This document shows, piece by piece, positions 12,747 to 24,977 of a stretch of 64,000 bases of DNA; the stretch's first letter is position 1; the number at the start of each line of letters is the position of its first letter. The stretch is taken from contig JABVXV010000248.1 of NCBI GenBank assembly GCA_013365325.1, forward strand, positions 1 through 64,000, written 5' to 3'. The notes beneath the pieces were generated by a model, which ran no database searches, was not told the origin of the DNA, and saw only the letters and a list, made by a program, of their open reading frames with translations. Origin of the DNA: Dipetalonema caudispina. Taxonomy: Eukaryota > Nematoda > Chromadorea > Rhabditida > Onchocercidae. A program made the position numbers and the translations under genes.

Positions 12747-15700
12747 ATGGTTCCAGAGGAAGTTATGGTTGAAGAGAAGGCTGAAAAGAAGGATACTACA
12801 ATGAAAGGTATAGTGGATGGTCGGGAGAAGAAAGATGGGAAGGAAGAGAAGAAAGAAAAAGATGAGATGGTTAGCTTGAACTTTTTTGGTGTCATTAGTT
12901 CCCGATGGATTTCGTTGGTTGAGGTCCTTGAACTAGTCTTTGAAATAACTCTAAGACAACAATGGTCAGTAGGGTTATGAGTGCTCTACAAGGAGGGAAA
13001 CGAAGGATTATGCTTTAATTTATATATAATGCCCTGTGATGCATGTGATGTAGCATGATTTCTTTCGGAAACCAACTATGAGTAAATGTAATTTTCTTCT
13101 GGTAGAAACCTTGAGTATCGCTGATAATTTCATATCCTTTCGATTCTTTTCATTTCAGACTGAGGAAGATATTAAGCTGAAAGAAGACTTAGAAATGTTG
13201 ATGCAACGTTTAAATGTATGATTCTGTTTACTATTCTTTCTTTTTTTTTGTTTTCATTAATTTTGAAAAAAAAAAAAATGGACGATTTAAAAGCGAAAAT
13301 GGTGTGTGTATGATATAATTTAAAAAGGGAGCTGCAAAATAGAGTAAAACATTCCTGTTTGATATTTGTTTCGAAAAGCCGAAATATTGACGCACATATT
13401 TAGCGCATAGATGATAATGTTACATTATTACATTATAATGAGATACTGTAAAACTACTTAATAAATGTTAAAAAAACGTCCCTTAATAGTCCAAATCGAA
13501 TATCCAGTAAAAGGTTTTCCAGGAAACGGATATTTCGCTTTATCAACCCACACTGGAGACAATGCGAAGCATTATTCGTGCTTCAACAACTTCCATGACA
13601 TCTGTACCAAAGCCATTGAAATTTATGCGTCCACATTATGCTACAATTAAAGAAATCCATAAGAAAATGGCGGAGGGACCTACAAAAGTCGGTTCTTGTT
13701 GCTGTACAGTACAATTTATTAAACATACCGTTATTACCGAATAGAAGCAAATCAAACTGTTTAAGGATCTGAAATTGGAGCTTATTCAGATGATTTAATT
13801 GTTAAGGTGTTACGTAATTTACAGTTCCTAATGTGTCTGTAGCGACGATGAATAATAGTCTTTTTTCCAACCACTTCAATAAGCTAAAACTGTTTAAATC
13901 TAAAAGCGTGCAATTTGTTTATCTGAATAATTAGTTTCTTTGCAAGCTGCCATGTCGTGAAATGAATACGATCATGCATTGGCTTAACGCAAGTACAATA
14001 TAGATTGTAATATGGTTTTATCATTCGTTAAATGGTGGTAATGAAAGGAACGGTGTTTTTGTACTGAAATAAATTTTTAATTTTAAATTGATTACAGAAA
14101 CTTTGCGCGGACATAATATCAGTGTTGGCGATGACTTCGGATGATAGAAATGATTGTATCAATTATCGCATGATGGGAAAGCATGAACCAATTGGTGATT
14201 GGGGTCATGAATATGTGAGGTGAGAGGGTCGATTATTTTGATAGATTTAAAATATTTGTATATAAAGATAAATAGAATAAATTTGAAATATTCAGGCACT
14301 TAGCGATGGAAATGGCGGAGGAATGGCGCTCCTATGGTGATGGTACCGATACTCATAATAAGCGTCGAGAACAATTGCTGATGCTGACTCGAGAAATAGT
14401 ATTGCATAATATGAAGCATAACGCAGAAGTTGAAGCGTGTGATCTGCTAATCGAAATTGAAAGACTTGATCTTTTATCTGAGTATGTCGAAGAAGTTGAC
14501 CATGGTCGAGTTTGCTTATATTTGCTAAGGTATGCGTCAGTTCTCTATGTTGTACAGTCTTAGTAGCCTAGTAGTATAGAAAAGTATGACGCAGTCAGCT
14601 TTCCTCATAATGAATTATTAAAAAGTGTTGACGATGTTAATCTTGAAACCTCCGTGATTCCATCACCCAGTTAAGATGTCGATCAATTGTAAGTCTAAAT
14701 CGATTACATGTAAAACATTTATCGCTTCCCATGAAAGGTTTCTGTCCTACTTGTGTCTCGGCATTTCCAGATCATAATGAAATGGCAAGATCCAGTTATT
14801 ACTGGATGCATACTAAAATGCAACATATTCAAAAATTGTTGCATCAACCTATTTGGATCCTTTTATGAGGCTTAATCTGTTAATTTGTTGCAGTACTGTC
14901 CATTTTCAGTTGCTCACCGCTAATGCCAGATCCGGATAATGAGATTTTGATCAAAACAGCGATGAATATTTACCGGAAATTCGGCAAGAACTTCGATGCT
15001 TTAAGATGTGCTATTATGTTAAACGCTGTTCCAACAATGCGCGAAATAGTTCTTAGTACAAAGGACATGTAATATTATTGTTTCTTTGTAAAGTTTATTC
15101 ACCCGCAATCTATATGGCAAAGCATTTCAACAAAAGACCTTTAAAATTTTTTCTTGCAAGGGAAGCAAGAAACTATAAGTTCTTCCAAAATAATTTTTTC
15201 AATTACGAAGTTTAAGCAGATTTATTATCACATATGATGACTAAGTTCTTGTGGCTAGTACCCGATAAGTATTCGGTATTTATCCAAAAACAAATTGTGT
15301 ATGAGTGAGGAATAAAGCAAGGATGGGAGGAAAAATGTCTCAGAAGAAATGAATCCTGGTATGTGAGTATATGGGCATTTTATCCAGTCATGGTAACATC
15401 GATAGATAAACGTAAGCTCGAACATTTTTTGGAAGACTAACGATGTTCAAGTAATTATACGAATGCTAAAAACTGAAAATTATCATCAGATTTGTCCGTC
15501 CTTCTTTTAGATTGGAACAAAAACAGATGGCGATCTTGTTAGGTCGACATCAGATTTTTCTTGATTTGGAAGGAGTTAAAAATGGTGAAAAGCTGATGGA
15601 ATTGAATTCAAATGCCAATCTACATACGTATTTTCACTCACTGGCCCGGGAACTTGACATTATGGAGCCAAAAACCCCGGAAGGGATCTATAAAAGCCAC

Positions 15701-18700
15701 TTAGAACAGAGTCGTGAGTTTTCCGACTATTATTTGCTCTTTTGTAATAATGTTTTTCTAGTATTAATTTTTGTAGCAATTCCACCACTTGTGCTAAATG
15801 ATTAGTAGATGGCGTTATCAATCACTATCAGGAAGATAAGGTTTTCGTAATGTGAAGGTAGTTCTTGTCTATTTTGCTGTAATTATATTTAGGACCGTTC
15901 GCTGGTTCATCCGCATCAGATAGTGTGCGATCAAATTTGGCTGCAGCATTTGTTAACGGATTTGTGAATACTGGCTTTGGAGTTGATAAAATGATGACAG
16001 AAGCGGAAGATGCAAGTCGTTGGTTTTATAAAAATAAAGAATATGGTACGTTTTTTCTTTTTTGATACATCTACTCACTGCTTATCTCACGTTTTGACAA
16101 TGTCATTTTCGGACTTTAACTTTTTTTCTTTTAGGAATGCTGTCAGCGGCTGCAAGTCAAGGATTAGTTTGGCGATGGGACATCGATACTGGTTTAGCGC
16201 AGTGCGATCGGTTCCTCTATGTTAACGATGATTTTATTAAGGTAGATGAGTTTCAAGTAGCGATGGCAGCTGTTATCAGTTGACATATGCTAAAATGAAT
16301 TACGAGAATTGTGTTCCGAGTCAATGTAATGAAACAGTTGAGTAGTCTGAATTATATATTGTTTGGTTTTTTCCTTATTTTTTTTCAGGCAGGTACTCTT
16401 CTGGCAATAGGAATCATATCCTCAGGTATCCAAGACACTTGTGATCCAGCAGCTGCTCTTCTCATGGATCACATAAATAGTGATCGTACAGTTATGAGAA
16501 TTGGTTCTATTTTTGGCTTAGGGTTAGCATATGCAAATTCAAAGAGGCTTGCAGTGTTGAAGAAAGAAGACGGTGGAGTCGTATTTGAGCTTAAAAAATT
16601 GTTGTCGGATACAAAGCCATCTGCTACACCTGAAGTGATTTTTGATTACTTTCTTTTTTCTTTTTGCTGTGGACAGATGGCGAAAGCACCAGCAACACAC
16701 TAAGGGGTGAATCAAGTGGAATAGTTAGCAAGTAATATGATGAGCTTCTTTAGGAAACTTATATAAGAACATATAGTCAGTTTTATCATCACTGAGTAAT
16801 CAGGTATATCCGATGACATTAGTGAACGATGACCAGTGAATTTGGCCTTAAGTGGCTTTAAAAGATTTAAAGAAAAAAAAACATTCAGGTAAAAGGCTTA
16901 GCGGCATTATCGATAGGATTCATTTTGGTGGGTACATGTGATCATATAACAGCGTGCGAGTTATTCAATTATCTCAATGAAAAGACAGCTGTGGAACTGC
17001 AGGATTCGAATTATCGTTTTGTCGCTCTCGGAATTGCTCTAATTTTTCTCGGTACGTTATTTTGGATATGTTTTTTATAATAATGAGAATGAAGTGTAAT
17101 GTTCACTATCTCTTCATCAGGTGCTCAGCAAAAGAGTGAAGTATTTGTTGAAATGGTGCGAGCATTGCCGGATCCTTTCGGAACAATGTTTTCAACGCTA
17201 ATTGATGTATGCGCTTATGCTGGAACTGGAAATGTATTGAAAATACAAAAGCTTCTTCATATCTGTTCCGAACATTATGAAACCAAAGAAACAAAGGAGG
17301 CGAAAAAAAAGGTTTCTTGTCTTTGACCAGTTATCGTATTTCTCCGTTCTTGTGCTTATCCTCTTTCGGTGATATTGTTCAGTACTATATTATTGCTTGT
17401 TCATGCTACTGCTTGATGACAAACCTTAAAAGTAAAAAGCTAAATTGAGACAAAAACATTCATGATTCAAAGGATGGTACTTGCGCATTAATGTAATGGA
17501 TATTTGTTGTTTTTTTCTGTAATGCCTTGATAGCTGAGGTACTTTGAAATGAATTAGTGTTCATGATATCGTTTGAGTTAAGAAGAGTATAATCTGATAG
17601 AATATTCCCGAACTTTTAGTCACTTATTATGAATTCATTGTATTAGTTAAGATTAGAGATTTTTTACAAGAATGGCAAAATTATGAAGACAATAATTCAG
17701 ACTATTTGTATGTATTCCGTAATACAGGAGATTAGTTTTAGAAAGAAAATAATTTAGAATAAGAATTATATTAGAGAATCTTAGACCAACTAGCTTGTAC
17801 TTTTGAAATTAAAAGTTCGATGAAGTGCAGTACTATTTCGTAGTTTTTATGATCTTTGCACTTTCTCCATTTACTGTTTATTTTTTCGTCGCGGTCGTGA
17901 TATAATTATTGTTGTGTACTTTAGATAAATAAAGAAGACAAAAGTGATACTAAAAAGGAAGGTGATGCTTCGAGCGAAAAACCAGATTATTCTACACAGC
18001 AGGCGGTTGCTGTACTTGGTATTGGTCTCATCGCTATGGGTGAAGAAATTGGGGCGCAAATGAGCTTGAGAATGTTCGGGCATTTGGTAGATATTTCGAA
18101 ATATGCTGCAAAAATTACATTATGTTTTTTCTTTTTGTTTATGAATTTCACTGTGTATTACAAATCTTCATTAAAGCCATTGTCATTTAATTCATTGTTG
18201 GTTTAAGTATTGCGGTTGTTTTTTGAATAAGTTATTGACGAAATCTTTCAGATTCGTTACGGCGAACCAGTTATCAGACGTGCAGTACCACTGGCATTAG
18301 CTTTAATTAGTACGTCCAATCCGCAGCTATCAATTTTGGAATCACTTTCCAAGTTCTCACATGATGCTGATGCAGAAACGGCTCACAATGCAATTTTTGC
18401 GATGGGTTTAGTTGGTGCTGGTACTAATAATGCAAGGCTTGTTTCTATGTTACGACAGCTTGCAAGTTATCATCACAAAGATCAGGTAGGTAAACAGCTG
18501 TTTCCCATTAGGTCATTCAGTACCATACAGCTAATGGTAATTGGATAGATATCAAATACTGTTATACACAATTTTTGTGCAGTTCACTTGAAGCGTCTCA
18601 TTAAGTAGACTAACATGCATTTAGATTTGTTGAAAGTTCCAAGTAACATGACTCATTGTTCCCTGAAATTGCCTGAGCACTGCATTCTTATTTTCGTAAC

Positions 18701-20120
18701 GAGGTTGTTTTGCTTAATATATCATGGTAATGTGATTGTTGTTTCCATAGGTATGCTATACTTTAGGTAAGCTTAATGTTGGTTCGTTTGGCTCAAGGTA
18801 TGACACATATGGGTAAGGGAACGATGACGCTGAATCCTTTTCATTCTGATCGTCAACTGATGTGTCCTGCAGCAGTTGCTGGACTTCTTACTATTTGTTA
18901 CGCCTTTTTGGAAGCCAATAACTGTAAGTTTTCGCTTTTGGATTACGAAAAAAGAAGATCAGAGTTATATCTAAAATGTTTGAAATTCTGTACTAACGCC
19001 TCGAAACATACAATAATTTTGCTTACATTGGGATTGCACAGTTGATATGATCATGAATACCATTTTGAAAGCGGCTCACTATGTCGATTGCTGAAATGAT
19101 TTTGGAGTGATTTCCCGACCTGTTTATGGTCTTTAATGAATTATAGGTTTTGTACTGATAGGGCTTTATCAAATGCTTAAAACTTTTGGAAATGGAAGAT
19201 ATTTGAGTTTATTTACAGCTGTATTGAACAATCGACAGCATTATTTGCTGTATTCGTTGACTTTGGCAATGCAACCACGATTGTTGATAACTCTAATTGA
19301 AGATGAGATGAATCCAGAGAATTTAAAACAAGTTAATGTAAGCGTCCGAGTAGGACAAGCTGTTGATGTTGTTGCTCAGGCTGGAAAACCAAAAACAATC
19401 ACTGGCTTTCAGACTCATACAACGCCGGTTCTGATGGCTTACGGTGAAAGAGCCGAGCTTGCTAATGAAGAATGTCAGTTTAATTTTTTTAATTTCCTTT
19501 AAATTCTTTGACTAATAGATCTCAAACAATAGAAAGGAAAATGCATAAAGCACTATACGACTACATTTTGCGGAGATTTTATCTCTGAATGATAGGTCTT
19601 CTGCTATTTGCTTATCCAAAAAGTTATTTCATGGATTTTCCGTATGAATTACGCCATGTTACGAATCGATACGAACTACTGTCGACTTCAGGGCTCCTGG
19701 AATTTACATTTCACATAATTTCTCATTCATTGTCTTTTTAGAAGAATGACAAGAATTTTATGATCTTCCTACATTTAGAAACATAGGGTTTTCAGAAACC
19801 ATTTTACACACAGATAGATTTTGATTTTGGGACATGTGTAAGTATTTCAGCAGTTTAACAGTAATTTGGAAAACCTCATTTACGTGTATTTCTTTAACTA
19901 ACTTTATTAATATTAATACATAATCACTTTTTAAATGGTAAGTCGAAGTCTGATATATCAAAACTATACAACTCATCGGGTTCGTTTAGAGTTATTCCCA
20001 TTATCCTAATTAATACTTTTGTTTTCAGACATCTCACTGACGCCATATTTGGAAGGCTTGGTAATTCTCAAGAAGAATCCCATTTATGAAGCTTCTGTTG
20101 CAGAAATAAAGAAGAAATGA
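12747..20120 (+). CDS. rpn-1: 26S proteasome regulatory subunit RPN1 (PSMD2)
   Basis: Largest scaffold of the 19S base; in this family it docks ubiquitin-like shuttle factors and the deubiquitinase Ubp6/USP14. Seventeen phase-consistent exons: 12747-12869, 13159-13215, 13523-13687, 14098-14219, 14296-14529, 14910-15068, 15511-15713, 15893-16045, 16135-16241, 16389-16634, 16889-17051, 17121-17311, 17925-18086, 18252-18485, 18767-18923, 19219-19473, 20029-20120, giving about 940 aa (human PSMD2 908). Diagnostic blocks include [48 protein letters not shown], the PC-repeat segments [11 protein letters not shown] and [40 protein letters not shown], and [20 protein letters not shown] near the C terminus. 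The N terminus is a Lys/Glu-rich charged tail. The start is uncertain: a TTCCAG acceptor at 12756 would favour the ATG at 12765, which shortens the protein by 6 residues. Intron 14 has an unusual double splice site and intron 15 an in-frame alternative acceptor (see findings). Confidence 0.96.
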
Positions 20121-20752
20121 TATATTTGAAGGATTCTGTGAATTTTTTTGTCATACGTTGTTTTAAATATCTTTTAAGTGAAATGAAAATGGAAAAAATT
20201 ATTTTACTTCCTGAAATCAATTTATTAACTCAGAGATAAAAGAATGGAGGACTATTTTCCTATTATTAAACAGCGTCTTTCACGAAAAGATTGGAATTAG
20301 TGAAGGACTGTTTTTGTAACCCAATTTTGTTTTGTTGAATTCTTTGAATGTATTTATCTCTCTTACTACCTTTGTGATATAAACTTTAGTAATGGAAAGG
20401 AAATATTTAAAAACTTTGGCTGTGTTTGATTATCATGAAGTAATGCTTTAGCCAGAGCTTGTGGTATCGAACATTGCTGTTGATCCTGTCAGTGGAAACA
20501 TTATTTGTCTCTTCGGCTATAATTGGTAGATATTGTATAGCATAGGTGTTATTCATGGAAAAGAATAACCTCATATAAGTACTGAAGGGTTTGAATTGAA
20601 GATGAACAATTTTGCATAACTCTACTTTTTGTAGTACTACTGCTTCCCAATGGTGTTAAGGTTTCGTACTTGGATGTCCGGATTTTCTTCGCAGTTTTTT
20701 GCTTCTCAATCTGGTTAATCGAAGTTTCAGTTTTTCTCTCTGAAAAAGGTTG
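20121..20752. other. Spacer between rpn-1 and snpn-1
   Basis: The 632 bases between two genes on the same strand show no coding signal. A GAAGTTTCAG acceptor ends at 20730, 22 nt before the Snapin ATG. No canonical AATAAA is obvious near the rpn-1 stop. Confidence 0.5.
20721..20730 (+). other. Probable trans-splice acceptor, snpn-1
   Basis: GAAGTTTCAG lies 22 nt upstream of the start codon with no upstream coding exon to pair with it, which fits spliced-leader addition to the Snapin mRNA. Confidence 0.55.
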
Positions 20753-21436
20753 ATGGCGGAATCAAGTTCAGATGAAGTGGTTAACGATGGTGCTATGCTG
20801 TTCAGTAATGGAATTATGGGGATTGTTCAACCAGCAGTAGAACGCCTCGATAATCAGGTTCATGCTGCTCGTGCCAGTCAGTATACCTTGAATATGCATA
20901 TCCGGGAACTGGCGCAATGTAAGTTACTGGTTTTTGATCGTCTTCGAGATGAGTGGATATTGAAGGCACTTTAATAAGTGTAAAGTAGCTGCGATTGACT
21001 ATGTCATATTATTACCTTGGTAAGCAGTAAAAATGGATGTGCAAAATGAAGGATGACCAGGAAAGTTTATGCAATACAGTGAAATTATATGTAAATAAAT
21101 GGCTCAGGGAAGGATTATTCAGCTCGCTTATTGCCAATGACTTTTTTTTCTGGAAGCATTATGGAGGCGACGACTTAAAAGAAAGGGATTCTGTAAGGTA
21201 AAATGTAATGGTTATTTATAGATCTGAAAGAAATTTCGGATGAGCAACAGGCGCCATATGATTTGGACTTATATGTCCGGAAGTTGGACGATTCCAAAAA
21301 ACGAGTTACAGCGATTGGAAATGTCTTGCAAAATGTACATGATCGATTGAGTCGCTTGCAGCGTAATATCGCTCGTCAAGCCTATCAACAAAAACAGCGT
21401 ATCATACAACCAATACCGTCACCTCCAAATCGTTGA
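20753..21436 (+). CDS. snpn-1: Snapin homologue (BLOC-1/BORC subunit)
   Basis: Small coiled-coil protein. In animals Snapin is a subunit of BLOC-1 and BORC, acting in lysosome-related organelle biogenesis, lysosome positioning and SNARE-linked vesicle priming. Two exons, 20753-20918 and 21222-21436, join in phase to give 126 aa (human about 136). Recognisable blocks are the N-terminal FSNGIMGIVQPAVERLDNQV (~18-37), VHAARASQYTLNMHIRELAQ in the first helix, and the C-terminal DLDLYVRKLDDSKKRV and LQNVHDRLSRLQRNIA helices, which match the Snapin layout. The tail is basic then proline-rich. It lies 632 bp downstream of rpn-1 on the same strand, so a shared polycistronic transcript is possible but unproven. 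Confidence 0.9.
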
Positions 21437-22086
21437 TTTCCTTACTCTTTTTGGAGTTATTGAAATAGCTATTTAAGTTACGGATGTGCTTGATTCCATT
21501 ATGAGAAATCAGAAAGATAAGTATTCTTGGATGGATTAAGAAAGTCTTCATAAATTTCCAGAGCTTACTATTATTTAATTAGAGGTACCGTACGAAAAGC
21601 TTTTAGAAAAATCATTCAGTAGATGAATACTTTGTATCCTAATAAGAGAGTAGTTCATGAAGAAGCAAGGAATAAGGAAATCAACTACAATACAGATGCA
21701 CACTGAGGAAAGATAGGGGAAATTTTGAAGTACTGGTATGAAATGACTGAATCATGGATCTAATAGTGCTGGACTTACACTCTTCACAACAGATTAAAAA
21801 GCATCAAATGTAGTGTATTCCGAATGAAAGTCATTGTGCTACCATGCGTCATCTCATTGTTTCTCATTGTGATGTGCGATCCATTCCTTTTGAGGAATTT
21901 GCTTTTCTGCATCCACAAAGATGGGTAATATTATTAGCAGAAAAACTTTGCCTAAAATGTGAACTATAGAATTCATACGACTCATGTAGCTTTACGCACT
22001 ACATGTTGATGATTTTGATTTGCGACATACAATTTTTACATTGTAATCAAATTGTACAAAGTAATAAAAAGCACTCGAAAATGATT
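21437..22086. other. Convergent spacer, snpn-1 / FAM8A1-like
   Basis: 650 bases lie between two genes that end towards each other. It should hold both 3' UTRs. I see no ORF with coding character and no clear repeat. Confidence 0.5.
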
Positions 22087-23936
22087 TCAAGCATTAACAA
22101 CGATTGTTTTCGCAGCAATATCATAGCCAGCACGATTGTAGGTAAACGCATAAGCCGCTGCACTGAGTGGAAAAAGCAGATTGATAAGCATATTCTTCGT
22201 TAGTGATCGTAGCAAAGAACTGAAATACTTGCTATTAAGAGATGTACGAAGATCATTTATAAGCAAACTAATTCCTTTATAGCAAACACTTGATTTCTTC
22301 ACAACAAAAACGTGATTATTTCTTACTGGTCAGGATCCCTCCGTACACTCCATTAGATATGTGTCTTATGAATACGTCCTCTTAATACTGAAAGAGGCTT
22401 TTAGAGCTGAAATATTCCACTGCGTTTGATTTCATTCCATGTGAAATTAAACGATTATCATATGAACAAGGGAATTCACTGCTCAGTAAAAAAAACTAAC
22501 TTTTTGAACGGTACACCGAGCGTCCGGACGACATTCACTTCTTCGCTACCTAGTATCGGTATCACCTGATAACAAGCAATCACTTGAATATTTAACACAA
22601 CCTTCCCTGGTGTTTGTCCAGGAGGTATCGAGCCAAAACCATATGATACAAATAAAGCCTGAAGTGAAAGCTGCAATACTGATAAGCTTGTAAGAATATA
22701 TGAATGAAGCTCATAACAATTTAAATGGAAATTGAAACGGAAAGATGTGCCTTAAATGAACTACTACAGAAAATTTCAGCAGATTATAGTGGACGTTAAA
22801 GGGCGGTAAGCCTTTTCTATATCGATGGTCAAGGTAAGCTGGGGAAGGGAATATAAAACTGAAACCCGAATAATGTCAAGTAGTTATAGCTGGTAATGCC
22901 TAATAAATTTAAATTCATTAGTAACCTCAAATTTTTTTTCCCGCTAAATATTTCTAAAACATTAGTAAAAAAAAAAAAAAAAAAATAGGATTGAAATGTA
23001 CTGACCTCCACAACACTAACGACGACTTTTGCTAACATTTCAATAGGGAACAATTCTTGAGTTATGTCAATCAGCGTATGTAAGTCAGCGTCATCACCCA
23101 GTAATCGGTCATATTTATCCAGATCCCTGAAATCGTATCTGAAATGATTTCAGCAACGTCAGAGTGTTATTCAGTATTTATTTTATCCAGCAATATTTTT
23201 GTGCTCTAAACACTATAGCTTTCTATCCCAACAAGCCGAGATGGGATTAGTGCAAAAAATCCAGGCTCTTCTACATGATAGCTCAAGAGGTTTACCATAG
23301 CGCAATTCGTGGACATCAACGCAATATTCCTCATAATCTTCATGCAGTTTTGCCATTTAAATGGTTTTAGAGTAACAATGCATTTAACAAATGTTTTCTA
23401 AAGGTAAGAAGCAATGACAAGAAATCCTAAAGTAGAAGAAATAGAGAAATCTGGCAATATCTATCATTATAAGCAAACTGAATAGGAAGTGACACTTACA
23501 CAACACCAATTTCCACCAAGAAATAGACAATAAATAATTTTGCAACAAATGCAAAAATAGAATCGACAATTTCCGCAAGGATACGCCGCGTAAAGGATGG
23601 AATCGTGCAACGCTGGATAAACTGGTTTGAATTAGATAGATTAGCAGTTGGTGGAGAAGTGCTCGATGATGATAATGTAACACCGAATGGTACCTGAGAT
23701 ACCATGCTCTCCGGCCGGTTACATGATGCCAAATATGCTAATGAATGCATGGTTGCCATCTGATGACAAAATGCCCAGCAGTGAGTTGTAAATAACCATT
23801 TACGTAGCTCGATTGCATACGCTGCAGCACTACCATAATCAACAGTCGGAGGCACCATTAACGTAGCTGTGGATGACGACGATTTCAGCTGATCTTCTTG
23901 ATTCTCCAACTTTTCGCGCTTCCGTAATTCCACCAT
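22087..23936 (-). CDS. FAM8A1: FAM8A1-like RDD-domain membrane protein
   Basis: Predicted multi-pass membrane protein. Human FAM8A1 is an accessory of the HRD1 ubiquitin-ligase complex in ER-associated degradation. Four phase-consistent exons (23936-23500, 23138-23006, 22658-22501, 22219-22087) give 286 aa. The N-terminal 100 residues are charged and Ser-rich. The RDD domain begins around residue 107 with the IPSFTRRILAEIVDSIFAF pattern (the Arg and Asp that name the family) and a hydrophobic helix. The second conserved part has GQTPGKVVLNIQVI (~204-217) and the last a hydrophobic segment ending YDIAAKTIVV, the usual RDD C-terminal motif. The ATG sits 1 nt after a TTTTGCAG acceptor, so the mRNA is probably trans-spliced there. 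The RDD family is clear; FAM8A1 orthology is my best reading. Confidence 0.85.
22967..22985 (+). repeat. A19 homopolymer in an intron
   Basis: An uninterrupted run of 19 A lies 20 bp from exon 2 of the FAM8A1-like gene, just inside its second intron. On the transcribed strand it is a U-tract close to the 5' splice site. Confidence 0.9.
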
Positions 23937-23944
23937 TCTGCAAA
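23937..23944 (-). other. Probable trans-splice acceptor, FAM8A1-like gene
   Basis: On the minus strand TTTTGCAG is followed by a single A and then the ATG at 23936. This leaves one nucleotide of own 5' UTR, typical of spliced-leader acceptor placement. An upstream cis-spliced exon cannot be fully excluded. Confidence 0.6.
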
Positions 23945-24961
23945 ATCCAATCGAAATTTCTATTACAAGTCTTCGTATATGAGCATAAATACTAATTAAG
24001 TGGTCATATTTAAAATGTCATTAGTTATTGATAATTTAAGATAAATTTGCCAATTATCAATAGATCGGTATCCGCAGTCTACAAAATTTCAAGGTTAGGT
24101 ATGATATGAAATGCGTTTAACATATAATTCTTAACATAAAAATGAGCTGAATTCATAATGTATAGCGAGTGAAGTATGGGATAGTTATGTTTGATACTTT
24201 ATGCTGATGAAGTGAAGTGAACAAGACACATGATATCAAATACTTGGTATCAGAGATTCACAAAATAAGAAAGAAGGTCACGAGGCACCTAAGAACTCTG
24301 CAAATGTTGAGCTAGGTTACGGACAACAGGAAACCGCATGACTCATTACTAGATCCAGTTACGTGTTCTCCTTAACTAATATTCCAGAAGCAGCCGTCTT
24401 ATCCTTATTTTCTGATCGGAATAAGAAGGTATACCGAAAGTCTCTCACCCCTTCCAAAACCTAACCCGCAGATCAAAATGGATTCGATTGAGATAAGTCC
24501 CGTCATATTGTCCCTCTGTGAGGCCGCGTGATTGATGCGTTCTCACTAAATGTTGATTTATTAAATGTGTGGAGGGGTTGTCCGATTCGCGAGATTCTCG
24601 GTGGTTTGATTTCTTAGAAATCCTGGATATCTAGATTGTATGAATTTGTGGTCTTTGAAATTTCATTTTCTCGAAATCATTAGTGACTTAATTTCCTCAA
24701 ACTTTGTTGATTTTTGTTCACTCTTTCAAAAAACAGATTTTTGAAAAGATTTCAAAATTATGGAAAGCATTAGCAGTGTACTGGAATTTGTCGTGTGACG
24801 ATTGGATTAAATATACTCAGTATATGCGTTTTGTTATTCATGGCACGTTATGCATAATGTTATGTATCTTACGGCGTTCAACGCAGTGGTGCCTGGATAT
24901 TTCACGCATTAAAGGAGAAGCAGTAATGTGCATCAAAAAGGTTTCATTCATATTTGGGTCT

Positions 24962-24971
24962 TTCATTTCAG
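24962..24971 (+). other. Probable trans-splice acceptor, NAF1
   Basis: TTCATTTCAG ends 6 nt before the first of two adjacent ATG codons (24978 and 24981). No upstream exon pairs with it, so spliced-leader addition is likely. Confidence 0.55.
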
Positions 24972-24977
24972 GATATT

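Larger units (their letters stand above)
23937..24977. promoter_or_regulatory. Divergent spacer, FAM8A1-like / NAF1
   Basis: About 1.04 kb lies between two head-to-head start codons. It holds no convincing coding region. The stretch 24400-24560 is locally richer in C and G. Probably the promoter region for both genes. Confidence 0.45.
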
